Under the pieces are notes generated by a model. The model was not told the DNA's origin, did no database searches, and was given only the letters and a program-made list of their open reading frames with translations. From Patella vulgata (lineage: Eukaryota; Mollusca; Gastropoda; Patellidae), in assembly GCF_932274485.2 (NCBI RefSeq), contig NC_065884.2, positions 52,948,546 to 53,012,545 on the forward strand: a stretch of DNA of 64,000 bases, given 5' to 3'. Within the stretch, counting starts at the first letter, position 1, and every line of letters starts with the position of its first letter. Both the position numbers and the translations under genes were made by a program. This document shows, piece by piece, positions 33,786 through 44,700 of the stretch.

Positions 33786-35395
33786 CAGGCTTCTCTTAAA
33801 TGAAGATAGATTCACAACAAGGGAGACAATCCATGAAAAAAGGGACTATCCAAAGGTTATTATGAATAGGGGGACCTACAGGTTCATTTTGAGGTGGCAT
33901 TTAAATTTACTCTTTCTGTTAACTGTTAATTAAAGCTCGAACCAAAGTTTAGCCTACATGGTCGAATCTGAGTTATGACAACTTTCCTTGTCTGACCAAC
34001 TGGTGCCATTCCTACATGTACATGTTGTAACCACTTGTTGACATAATATGCTATAGGTAGGAGCAGATTTAAGATAAAGTTTTCATAAATATTTTTTATG
34101 TGCTCTCTATCCAGTGACCTGAGCCAGTTAGCTTATTTGGGTAATCTACATTTTCACTTGGGGTGCAAACTGTTACTGGTAACCCAATGAGCTTCTTTCC
34201 CAACAGTGCAGTAATAGCAAATATTGGAATTTTACATACAGATTCCACAACATGATGTTGGAACTCTGCATACCATGGCCAACAAAACAGGGAAGGGAAG
34301 AGCTTGAGAGTTGGTTAAGCCTTTGGGCAATCCTTATATTGGACCCCAACCAAACAGAAAAAGATGGCATGGTATAAAATGTTAATTTTATTGTTAATCA
34401 CTTATTAAAAATCAATCATTATACTATGAAAATATTTTCAATTGTTTACAAAAAATGAACCCAAACAAAATACCTCAACAATCATTCATTGTTATTTAAA
34501 ACATCAAATTAAAAACTTTATTTTAAATATATATCACTGTGCTCTGACTAAGTCATACTACACCTTTTTCTGGGGAGTTTCAGAATGAATTACTTGCTAG
34601 TATCTGGGATGTCACCTTTAATGAATCATGGTTAAGAGTGCATGTGCACCTAATTTTACAAATAGCACTTGAACACAATTATAGCTCAACTGGATAAAAG
34701 TTGAATCTCTAATATATTTATGTTTAAGATGTTTGGATTATCATATTTTTAAAATGAAAATGCAGCTAGTGGTATGCTCATTGATTTGTTCTAAAATATC
34801 TAATTGAGCATGTTAGCTGCAATTCTTATTTATATTCAGAAATTTGAAGGAAAGGTATTGGTACATGAAATGGACAAAATATAGTGTATTTCTCTTGATC
34901 ATTCCAATCTGTAATTTACATCATCAGTATGCCAGATGGCCAACAAATATTTTGACAGAACAATTTTATTTTATTGTAAATGTAAACATAGCCCAGTGAA
35001 TAGTGTGGTTTTAATTTCAGGATAAGCAGGAGTGGTAAATAGCTGATATCAATCACAGAGATTAGAATTTCTACACTAAACATCAACCAATTATCACCGT
35101 ATAAACATTATAATACATATAAAAATAAAAATATTTTGATTTAGTTAAGACCAACACATTAATGACTGCATTCACTGGATCACATTACCCAAGTTGTGCT
35201 TTGCTATTATAGATCCAAAATTGATAATGCAGAATTAATATACTGAAAAATTTTAAAATTAAAATGTGTAACTACAGAATGAAACATTCTAAATATCAAG
35301 TTTACAAATAATCATGCCACATTAAAGTTAAGAAATTTAAAATTGCTCAAGCAAGCAAAGTGCAAGCACAGTGCATATATGGCCAAATAAGCGTT
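33786..35395. other. Unassigned intergenic DNA
   Basis: AT-rich, no recognisable gene. A 65-codon minus-strand frame at 34173-34370 shows no family features. Confidence 0.4.
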
Positions 35396-35737
35396 TTAAA
35401 GATGCATTATGTAAGATTTTGATAAAGAACTGGCCATTCTTGCTATAATGATAATTTCATTCAAATTATTTTATTCTGAGCGATGTTATCCCTGTTTGAA
35501 GTTTTGGCATAAGTTGTTTATTATAGTAGCAACTTTACTTGTTAATCAAGACTTGGCTTCACTTCTCCATTTTTAAATTAAATGGTATTTTAATCTCTTT
35601 AAATCTGCACCATCCAATGGTCTAGAGAGTTAATTGTAGGCTTGTCATGTGAATAAATGTCTAAATAATAATTTATATAACATTTAAAGCCAAAATAATA
35701 ACCTGTTATCAGCAGATTTAACATAATACATCTTTAA
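35396..35737 (+). mobile_element. MITE-A, full length, 342 bp
   Basis: Clean copy: TTAAAGATGCATTATGTAAG at the left and CATAATACATCTTTAA at the right. A good reference for the short form. Confidence 0.9.
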
Positions 35738-37215
35738 TCACAGATAATTTTGTAATACAAATATTTACACCGATATAATAAACATACATGGCAATAAATA
35801 ATTTTTTTAAACAATAAAAATATACTAAAAATTCTTCAGGATTTCAATACATGAAAGTTAAAAATAACATGTTACATCACAAAGTAACAATAAAAATATT
35901 ATTTGAGGTATCAACAAATTCCAGAGAACGGGACCAGTTGATTAACATATTGCAGGTTCTTATATACACTTATAAGATTATTAATAGTTACCAGATATTG
36001 AACGATTATGTGTGGTTTAAAAGGCAGATGCTATTTCACACGTGCATATCAATAAAATTGTCACGCAAGTCCAATATTTCATCTAGTATAAAATAATATA
36101 CGATTGGCATGTTTCCCATGCCTTTATTTGAAATAATAGTATGCCAACATCAAAGAATGATGTCACGTCTGTATTTTAACATGGAATAATACACACTCTT
36201 AAAGTGACATAACATACATTTGTATTAAATTAATATTGTTTTAGATAAGTGTCAAAATAGCTTTTATGAAAGGGCTATCTATACTAGCTATTCAATTAAC
36301 CATGAAAAAGATTTTGAGGAATTCAACAGTCAAAAAGTTTTTTTCGTAAACTTCTGTAGACACATAGAATTCGTTTTTTCTCCAATGAAATAAATGAAGG
36401 ACATCCATATGCTATAAATACATTCTGATTCTAATGATAAATTAAATCAAAAACGTCTGACAAACATACACGTATTTTACTGTCAGCAAAATGAACACTT
36501 TTGTTATCATGCCCCAAGATTGAATACCATGTTTGTAATTAGTTTTATCTTACTTATTGCATCTTAAAATGAAACTTGTGAAACACAAAATTTCCTCATT
36601 GGACTTTTAACAATTTATAGTTGATACAAATAATGAATATGTATATAAATATTATATTAACTTCATTTAAATGATGCTCAACATTTAGTGGTTTAGTTAT
36701 TTGAGCAATATCAGTTGTTACATGTATGTATCTTTTATAAATACTGTATATAAATATTATATTAACTCTGCATCAAAAGTTTAAATTATGTTTAACATAT
36801 AGAAAGGTACAGCACTGTGTCAACAGAAAGCAGCATTTATGGCCGTTTTATCATTAAAGTTGAATTCTTATGGTGATCATCACTTGATTTATCCCATGGT
36901 TTTTCAACTGTAATCAACAAAAGCAATGTTGAGCATTTATTTGGAGTGACAAAGTAATAAGATTCCAATCAATATAAGTCGTTCAGATGGAGCCAAAAAG
37001 AAAAGAAGAGATCCTGTGTTGATGTTTCCAGTGGATATTAAGAAATACAAATTTTGCTTTGTCTTTGCTGTAAATGTCTAAACACAGTCCCGTCCACTGC
37101 AGATTCAAGTGTAGTAAAGACAAGTAAAACAAAATTTTGAACTATTAAAAATGAAACGAAATAGAATCTGTGTTTTAATCAGATCGCGAGCATTTAAAAG
37201 AACTTTTGATAGTCA
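35738..37215. other. Unassigned AT-rich DNA with a local duplication
   Basis: GTATATAAATATTATATTAA occurs at about 36640 and again at about 36746, with partly similar flanks. Nothing else recognised. Confidence 0.4.
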
Positions 37216-37348
37216 GAATTTGAAATAAGCATAGGCTGTAGTGCCACCATCCAGTTGACATATCCTTCATGGCACAATGCATGGCATATGCTCATCTGCA
37301 TAAGCCCCGATGGAGCAGGAAAGTTGGATGTTAAACCTCATTTTATTT
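37216..37348 (+). mobile_element. SINE-D 3' half, old
   Basis: GCATAGGCTGTAGTGCC, CAATGCATGGCATATGC, GGAGCAGGAAAGTTGGATG and TTAAACCTCATTTTATTTCC correspond to the last third of SINE-D, with many substitutions. Confidence 0.7.
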
Positions 37349-37415
37349 CCAATAAATATAAAATGCGATCCAATTAAACCAAGATGTTATATTCATTCTG
37401 TTTATACAGATGGTC

Positions 37416-37451
37416 GTTAAACCCCATTTCATTTCATATCATTTCATTTCA
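37416..37451 (+). mobile_element. SINE tail-only insertion (36 bp) with 15-bp target duplication
   Basis: Only GTTAAACCCCATTTC plus an imperfect ATTTC run is inserted. TTTATACAGATGGTC (37401-37415) and TTTATTCAGATGGTC (37452-37466) flank it and differ at one base. Confidence 0.85.
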
Positions 37452-37729
37452 TTTATTCAGATGGTCACTCTGTGTTTATCTACAGCATAATAATAGCTGT
37501 GACCTAGATTAAAGAGTGCATCAAATGTTCCAATAATCAATTTTATGTTTTATAGGTTTTGACTGGTGGGAGGATCTTAATTCAATCTATTAACTACAAT
37601 AATGATGAGCAAAACAACAAAAACTGAACAAAATAATTGGTATAATTGAAATTGGACAGCAAAAAAGGGCAGCGGTTTTAATAATGGATATCCCTGACCC
37701 ATTCCTATCCATTAGCTGATTATAGATGT

Positions 37730-37935
37730 TTGGGGGGATTGGGTGGACAATTGGTATAACCCTTTCCTTTAGATCATAAGGTATGTTATTTTGTCAACTG
37801 GGGTGGTTTAATTGTGTAGTGCCAAAAGGAGTAGAATCGCCTGTCCAGCCTCGTGATTTCTACGAGTCTTCTGGTTTCCTTCCACTGCTAAAGAGCCCTA
37901 AAATTGAACCATTTTTTAATCCCAAAATGACAAGT
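37730..37935 (+). mobile_element. SINE-V, degraded
   Basis: Head with GATTGGGTGGACAATTGG, then GGAGTAGAATCGCCTGTCCA, core TCTTCTGGTTTCCTTCCAC and AATCCCAAAATGAC. The 3' tail is lost. Confidence 0.75.
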
Positions 37936-38119
37936 CTGAGAAATATCGGATCAAAACATCCACCATTAGTGAGTGACGTGTGATACAATCACTGCTTTTC
38001 TGATATTTCCACGAAGATCAGAGAATGGATATTTCACGGCCCTATGAAAGCAAGCATCTTTAAATATGTTTTCTTGAACATTTCAATATCTGAGAGAAAG
38101 CAAGATAAGAACATTGAAA

Positions 38120-38850
38120 TAACAAGCCAACAGTGAGACTAATGTCCCCAGTCGAAATCCCAAAATAAATAGATGACACATATGGATTAATTGCACATTT
38201 ATTTTTTAAAATTATCGAGCAATCAAAGTGATTATCTATATTTAGTCTAAGAATAAAATTTGAAGTACCTGGTAGTGAAACTATACACTAAGATTCATCA
38301 CTCTCCATAGGTTAGAATCAAAGTTATCTTGTCCCAAAGCATCGACCAATGAAATTTGTTTAGCTCTGTTTAGTTTTAGCGGGAAATGTTAATCGCTGAA
38401 CTCGGTCAAGGCATTCACCTAATGAACGCCTACACCAAGTTTGAACATTCTACCTCAATTAGAAGGAGAGTTATGGTGTTCCAAAGTCTCGACCAATCCA
38501 ATTGTTTATCACTCTGCGTACCCTGAGCAGAAAATGCTCATTATCGAACTTAGTCAAGGTATTGATGTAATGAAACTATACACTATGTTTCATCACTCTC
38601 ACTTAATTAGAACTAAAGCTGTCGTGTCCCAAAGCATCGACCAATGAAATTGCAAATCTCTGCTTACCCTAAGCAGAAAATGCCCATCTTCAAACTCCAT
38701 CCAGGTATTTACCTAATAAACACCTACAAATCTAAGTTTGAACATTCTAGCTCAATCAGAAGCAGAGTTATTGTGTCCCAAAAAGTGTGACAGGCGGACA
38801 GACAGACAGACCCATTTTAATAGTCCGCAGCTTTCTTCAAAAGGCGGGGG
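38120..38850 (+). repeat. Element T: tandem core of about 147-bp units
   Basis: A lead-in (AACAAGCCAACAGTGAGACT) is followed by about 3.5 diverged units; TCGACCAAT marks units at 38342, 38488 and 38637. After the last unit come GGCGGACAGACAGACAGACC and the terminal segment. Same design as element P (leader, tandem core, GGAC/GACA run) but no sequence similarity. Its right end lies about 20-40 bp from the R-SNARE exon B. Confidence 0.7.
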
Positions 38851-38872
38851 ACAATAAATAAATGTTTCTTAC

Positions 38873-39381
38873 CTACAACAACGATAACAATAACAGCAAT
38901 AATAGTTGCTACAACTAATATTATTATACATGTTAATCGACAATTCTGCCAACATGCCTTTCTTTTCACTCTAACAGCTGCTTTTCGAAATTCTTGTGAA
39001 CTAGCACTCAAATCCTCTGAAAACATAAAGAATAAAATTTCATTTACAATGCTTCAAATGTATTTAGACTCATAGTCTTTCAGGATTTCACACAAATAAA
39101 TAAATCTTGTGATCAATCCATAAATCATGTCTTTGAAATTAGCAGCTTACTTATAAGATTATTAGTCAAATGAATAGTGTCCTTGTTCATTAGGAAATTT
39201 GTCTGATTCAGAAATTGACATGAGGGACAAAATGAGTAATAATAATCTTCCACCTGTTCTATCTTGTAAGTCTCCTATTCTTTCTCCACGGCCAACAACT
39301 TTTTCAACATCATCTCTCAACAGTGATGTTACTTCTGATACTTCGGTCTCTAAATTTCCAAGTCGGTCATACTTTCTACTC
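38873..39381 (-). CDS. VAMP8-like R-SNARE, two internal exons (partial gene)
   Basis: Two minus-strand exons, 39381-39254 and 39016-38873, are joined by a GT-AG intron. They encode a synaptobrevin-type SNARE: DRLGNLETEVSEVTSLLRDD, then VEKVVGRGERIGDLQDRTED, then LSASSQEFRKAAVRVKRKAC, ending in WQN and a hydrophobic anchor rich in I and V. Order and spacing match VAMP8/endobrevin best, including RGE with the zero-layer Arg, the TED at the exon junction, and an aromatic residue before the membrane segment. R-SNAREs of this kind drive endosomal and lysosomal fusion. The phase is consistent (exon A ends with one base of a Glu codon). Exon A has acceptor ttccag; exon B has donor gtaaga. The short first coding exon lies upstream (above 39381) and I could not identify it. 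If the donor at 38872 is used, the last exon is also missing. Read-through instead gives a tail ending at 38817, close to the end of a tandem repeat element. Confidence 0.78.
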
Positions 39382-40489
39382 CTGGAAATATTATGAAAAC
39401 GATATGACATAAACATGTACTTTGACACTGGTATATCATTTATGAATTTTGGACAATGCCAAGAAATCTTTCCAAATCCAAATAAGCAGATAATGCAGCA
39501 TAGGAATATAAATCTTTTTCATTATCCATATTTGACAAAATCCTAAAGGCAGCTGTTACTTTGGAACTTGCAACAATTCTGTTAAATTTTTTCTTTGTCA
39601 TCTAAAAGGGTAGATCAGATGAAGTGAACACAACCTTCTTAACAATGTTGTTGGACTGTACTGCTGTTAGATTTCAGATTAGGGTACAACCAGAAAATTG
39701 TAGTTTAGTTTTATTTCGAGGCATGTACTGAATATTACAAATAAAAAATATCAATTTCAGTAAAGGGCTTCACAACAAATACCCAAATTAAATGGAAAGA
39801 TTGTGTATAGGAAAATCATAAGGCTAAAATGTTGAGAATTGGTATATTAACCATCTTCGATTTACTTAATTTTATGGTTGAAATATTACACTTTTATGTG
39901 TCGGGGTTTGATTTGATCTGTTACCCTGTTTGTCTCTGTCTGTACCTTAAAAGAATTTATATATTTTCAAGTTACATGGTAGACTCACATAAAAAACAAT
40001 ACTGTGCCTAGACGTAATAAACAAGAAACACAACCACAAATAAAAGATTTATAGGAATACAAACAGTTGATTGGTTGAAAAGCACTGCAGGAACCAAATA
40101 CATGCTCAATTGATGCTTCTTCACATGAAGGCTCCATGTATAATCATATACCGAGTCGAAGAGCAACATTAATATTGTTCATGTTCCAAATTAGAATATG
40201 GCCTAGTAGGTCCTTGCCAATATATCAGAACAACACAAATGCAGAAAAATAAAATTCTTTCAATTAACTATAAATAAAATGAAAGGTCAAATGGAACCGT
40301 TCTTTTTGTGGATGGGAATACAGCTGAGCTTAGCTGAAAGAGAGCTTGACTTTACTAACAACATAGTAGAGGATATGAAAATGGTTGAATACTGAATTCC
40401 TGTTTATAGTCCACCTAGGTGCCTATTCCTAATAGTGAGCGTGTTTCCGGCCAACTAAATAAACCTGGGCTATTGAACCATGTATAGTT

Positions 40490-40531
40490 AGGTGTGTGTG
40501 TGTGTGTGTGCAGGAGGGGGGGGGGGCTGAG
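40490..40531 (+). repeat. GT microsatellite and G run
   Basis: About nine GT units, a short spacer, then an eleven-base G run. Confidence 0.9.
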
Positions 40532-41114
40532 GGGTCACAAACCTCCATGCTCATGCAAAGCATACTTTTTTCTCCTTCATTCATTGAAAATAAAGTCAAT
40601 CAAACAAACAAACGTTCAAAGCAATGCTGACGTTTTGGCCTCACTCTATTAGTATAATAGTAAGTGCAGGAGGACTGCACTACACGCAAAACAAAAATCT
40701 ATGTACAAGATAAACCTAAGTGAGCAGAAATATTACCTCAGCTTCCTGCGTAATCCCTCTGACCTCATGCCATACTTGATACCCCCCCCCCCCTTCCTCG
40801 GATTCCGGAGCAAGCCCCTAAGACTTAGAGTAGCCTACTGGGCTGGGTTAGATCTAACTGATAAGGCCAACTTCAAGTTTGGTCAAAGGTCACGAAATGT
40901 AAACAGAGCTAGCGCTAATCTCAACCCTAACACTAACCCTAACCCTGCCAACAATCAAGTTCCTTATAACCTTATTTACATTAAGATTAACATTTCAGCG
41001 ACTTTGATGAACATTGAGTTGGCCTGACTGCCATAGGATGTAGGTCACACAAGTTCAGAAGTTGTGTGCAATAGGATAGGTCTGAGTTTGGTGTTCTTTA
41101 TAGATCTCAAAAGC

Positions 41115-41151
41115 ACAAACACACACACACTCTCTCTCTATATATATATAT
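41115..41151 (+). repeat. Compound microsatellite AC-CT-AT
   Basis: CACACACACA, then CTCTCTCT, then ATATATATAT, back to back between the R-SNARE exons and importin-7. Confidence 0.9.
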
Positions 41152-41639
41152 CATAATGGTATATAAAAACTTGTAAGACTGTAATTTAATTAATAATTAA
41201 GAAGCCAGCTGTCTCGTCTCGTGTCCTTTATAATAATTAAAGTTTAAATTTTACACGGTTAGACCTATTTACATTTTTAGCAGCCCAGTCTGTTTATTTA
41301 CGGGTATACAAAACGATAAACAACATCAGTTGCAGCCAATCGTTGAAAGGTCCACAGAGCATAGGGACCGCCTGAAAAGCGAATCTTCAAGATTGAGTTT
41401 GTTATTGTTTTGTTTTTTCTTAAAGTGACAGGTTATCACGTGTGTTAATGCCATACATAAAAATGTTGTCGTAAATATTCAAACACCCACTGTTCATGGA
41501 CATATAAACCAATTTCTACCTAACAGATATTTTGATAGATCTCTTGACAATAAAAGTTTCCAGTTTCATAATCTTTGATGAGGAATATATCTCATATAGA
41601 AAACCAAGACGAGGAATAGGCTTTACGACATTTACGCCA

Positions 41640-41766
41640 GATTTCAATGCGCATGAGCACAAAAGTTCCCGATTGGCGCGGTCGGTCACGCACTTTACTG
41701 CAAAAAGTGTAATAATTCTAAGTAATTCCAAGAAATTATTCAACTGACCATAACAAAAAGATAATC
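41640..41766 (+). promoter_or_regulatory. Candidate importin-7 promoter/5' UTR
   Basis: The 130 bases before the start codon are more GC-rich than their surroundings. They hold TGCGCATGAG (41648-41657), one or two changes from an NRF-1 palindrome, and an inverted CCAAT box (ATTGG) followed by GCGCGGTCGGTCACG near 41672-41690. This is suggestive only; no transcription start can be read from the sequence. Confidence 0.3.
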
Positions 41767-44700
41767 ATGGAACCAGCGAAACTTGTTGAAGTGCTTCGGG
41801 CCACGCTCGATCCAGGTCAACGGGAACAGGCCGAACAACAATTGACAGAGGTGATTATTCTGTAACAGAAATATCAGAATCCACGTTTTGTCGACAAAAT
41901 GGCAGCCACATTTTTCGTTGGTGAAATACCTATTCTATGACTTGGCGAATCCCACTGTCAGTTTCAAATAAATATAATCGGATAATTACCCACTCCTACC
42001 CATTTAGATTTCAATTTTGTTATTAAGTTGTCAGTTTTGTGTAGTTTTAAGTTATCTTATTATAGAGTTTAATCAAAACTCATTTTATTCATTTTTGCAT
42101 GTTTCATGTTATAAATGATTTTTACCTTCAAAGTTCAAATTGACATTTAATAATTTACTCTCTGACCAAAGAGACATAAGCTACATTTAGACTTGGATGC
42201 ACAAATTGTCAGTTCACAGCGCCAAGTGACTAAGTCTACTGGAATACAATTCTTGTATGTTTTGTCCAAGGTTTGTTCATTAATCTAATTTTTAAACAGA
42301 TGGTTGTTATATTTACAATATGATAGTATATCCAGATTGTTTCACACCACAAATCCATATTATTACTGATATTAGCTTGCTTTAAATAAAGCTAAAACAA
42401 CAAAAATGGGGCTAAACCTCTAACTCAATATTATCCATAATATTCAAAATTTAAAAAAAGACAATTAGAATTCAATATTATTTCAATCAATATTGAAGTT
42501 ATCTTTTTACTGTGAAAAAATGGTACCCTAATATCCAATATCTACGACACAATCAACATTTTAAAATCAGTGCACAATGTTGTGTACTACAAGACAATGC
42601 AGACGCACCGGTGATTAAAGATGACTGAGTGACAACGACAAAAAAATAGTCTAAAACATGAAAATTGGACTAAGTTGATGCAAACGATTGCTGTTGAATT
42701 TGAACTGTTCACATATTACATGAACATAATTAGAGATACATTGTGTAAGATTTAGATAAAGAGCTGGCCGTTCTTGCTATAAATAGTTAGAAAATAGATA
42801 TGCAAAAATTATATATTGAAAATTTTATTCAAATTACTTTTTTCTGAGCAAAAATATTGACTATTGATCGTAACCACCATACTGGTTGTTCAATGCTTAG
42901 CCGCGTTTCACCATTTTTAAGTTACAACATTAAATGGCCGAACCGTCCTAAGCTACTTAAAATCGGACCTGATTATGGTCTTATCCTTAGAAATTACAAT
43001 AAAAATTTTAAAAATTGAATGCCAATCACATAATATACACTCATATTATACTGACCTGAACATGTGCTTATAGAACCATTTTCGTCCATTTTAAGGTTCC
43101 AATGAATAGCAGTACACACCTTTTTAAAGCTTTAAATTTTAAATAGAGTATGATTTCTCAGAACAAGATTTTAAATTGACTTTTTGTGAAGATGGTCAGA
43201 TGTATCTTAAGTTTCACATACAATTTTAAAAGTTAGATTTGCATTAATTATATAATGTTACATATCGGTAACATGGCACAGTAATAGGTTAAATCACTTG
43301 TAATCTATGTTGTAAGAGTTGAATAACCAAACACAATGATTTTTTTTCTGTTTAGATACACAAAATAATTGGATTTTCACCAGTCTTGCTGCAGTTGGTT
43401 ATGGGAGATCAAATTGATATGCCAGTTAGACAAGCAGGTACCTCCTATTAATTAGAAATCCAGTTGATTTTATTGCATTAAATAAAATATTCTTTTGAAC
43501 TGTTTTGCTGGTGTTGAATGAAAAAATAAGCTGTTGATTTATTTAAATCATGTACTGTTGGTTTTGGAATGTCGGTAGAAAAAATTTTCCTTTTGGTAAT
43601 AGCATGTTTTCAGGAAGAATTTGTAATTGTTATTAATGAGTAGGGCAGGTATTAAACCAAGCTTTCAAGATCTCTTAAAGTTTGATTCTCACTTCTGAGG
43701 GGTTGCTGTGATAGTTCAACTTTCAAGTATATTGTCGATAGGATAATAAATTTTATTCGAACTAATTCTACGTACAAATATAGCATTTAATTCTTCATAA
43801 GTAAAAAAGTAATAGAGCTTTTGATAATGTTTCTGCATTTGTAGGGGCAATTTACATGAAGAATATGGTAACACAGTTTTGGGCAGAACGAGAGGCCGAG
43901 AATCCTGGTGATCCAGTACCTTTTAGTATTCATGAACAGGACCGTGCCGCTATACGAGAAAATATCATTGAAGCTATTATCCACGCTCCTGAGTTAGTGA
44001 GGTAGGTCTGATTTAAAACTTTCCTGAACTTTGTGATTATGTTCAAATGAATGCTTTTGCAGGAATTTAATTTTATGAACTTTTGACAATCTAAAGGTAT
44101 TAAGCACAGATTTATTGTCTTTCTGTATTGATGAGAAATGTTTATATAAACATATAAAGGTGCATTACATTGTCAACTTTATAGGCAAATTGAAAAAATG
44201 AAATCTGGTTTAATGTCCTGTTCTGCTCGCACTGGGCTAATGAAGATGGGCATATGCCATACAGTTTGCTATGGGGGAATTTTTGCCTGGACAGCGGCGC
44301 TACTGCCCACTCTTATATCAAATTCCAACTGCCAAGGGATCTTTTACGTACACACTAATTTGTAGATGGGACCTCCGGTTTTTGTCCCATCCAAATGACT
44401 AGAAAGCTGTCCTTGTCAGGCCCTCAGTTCTGCATCAATGACAAGGGGAAACGACGCCGGAAAATCCTGATGAACTCTTCGACCAACACCGGGAGTGAAC
44501 CCACGTTCTCAAGGCTAGACAGACGGCATCTTACTCACTTAGCCACCGTGGCTCCCTTATAGACAAATTGAAAAGTAAAATACAGAAATTGTGATTGGGG
44601 GGTGGGGGGGTCATTTGTTGGGCTTGTTGTGTTTTACTTTTGGGTAATTATTATTGGGAACAAATTCTTTATTGTGAAATTTGCCTTGATAACACAGAAC

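Larger units (their letters stand above)
39382..41639. other. Interval between the R-SNARE exons and importin-7
   Basis: Must contain the R-SNARE 5' exon(s) and probably both promoters. Contains microsatellites, a C run near 40783, and a short telomere-like run (CCCTAACACTAACCCTAACC near 40924-40945). No further exon could be assigned. Confidence 0.45.

Noticed and set aside
39199-39396. Plus-strand open frame with Ser/Pro-rich peptide
   Set aside because: It is antisense to the R-SNARE exon; the minus strand has the SNARE motif and correct splice signals.
41516-41743. Minus-strand frame beginning 24 bases from the importin-7 start, considered as the missing R-SNARE exon
   Set aside because: The peptide has no SNARE features and no donor in the phase needed by exon A.
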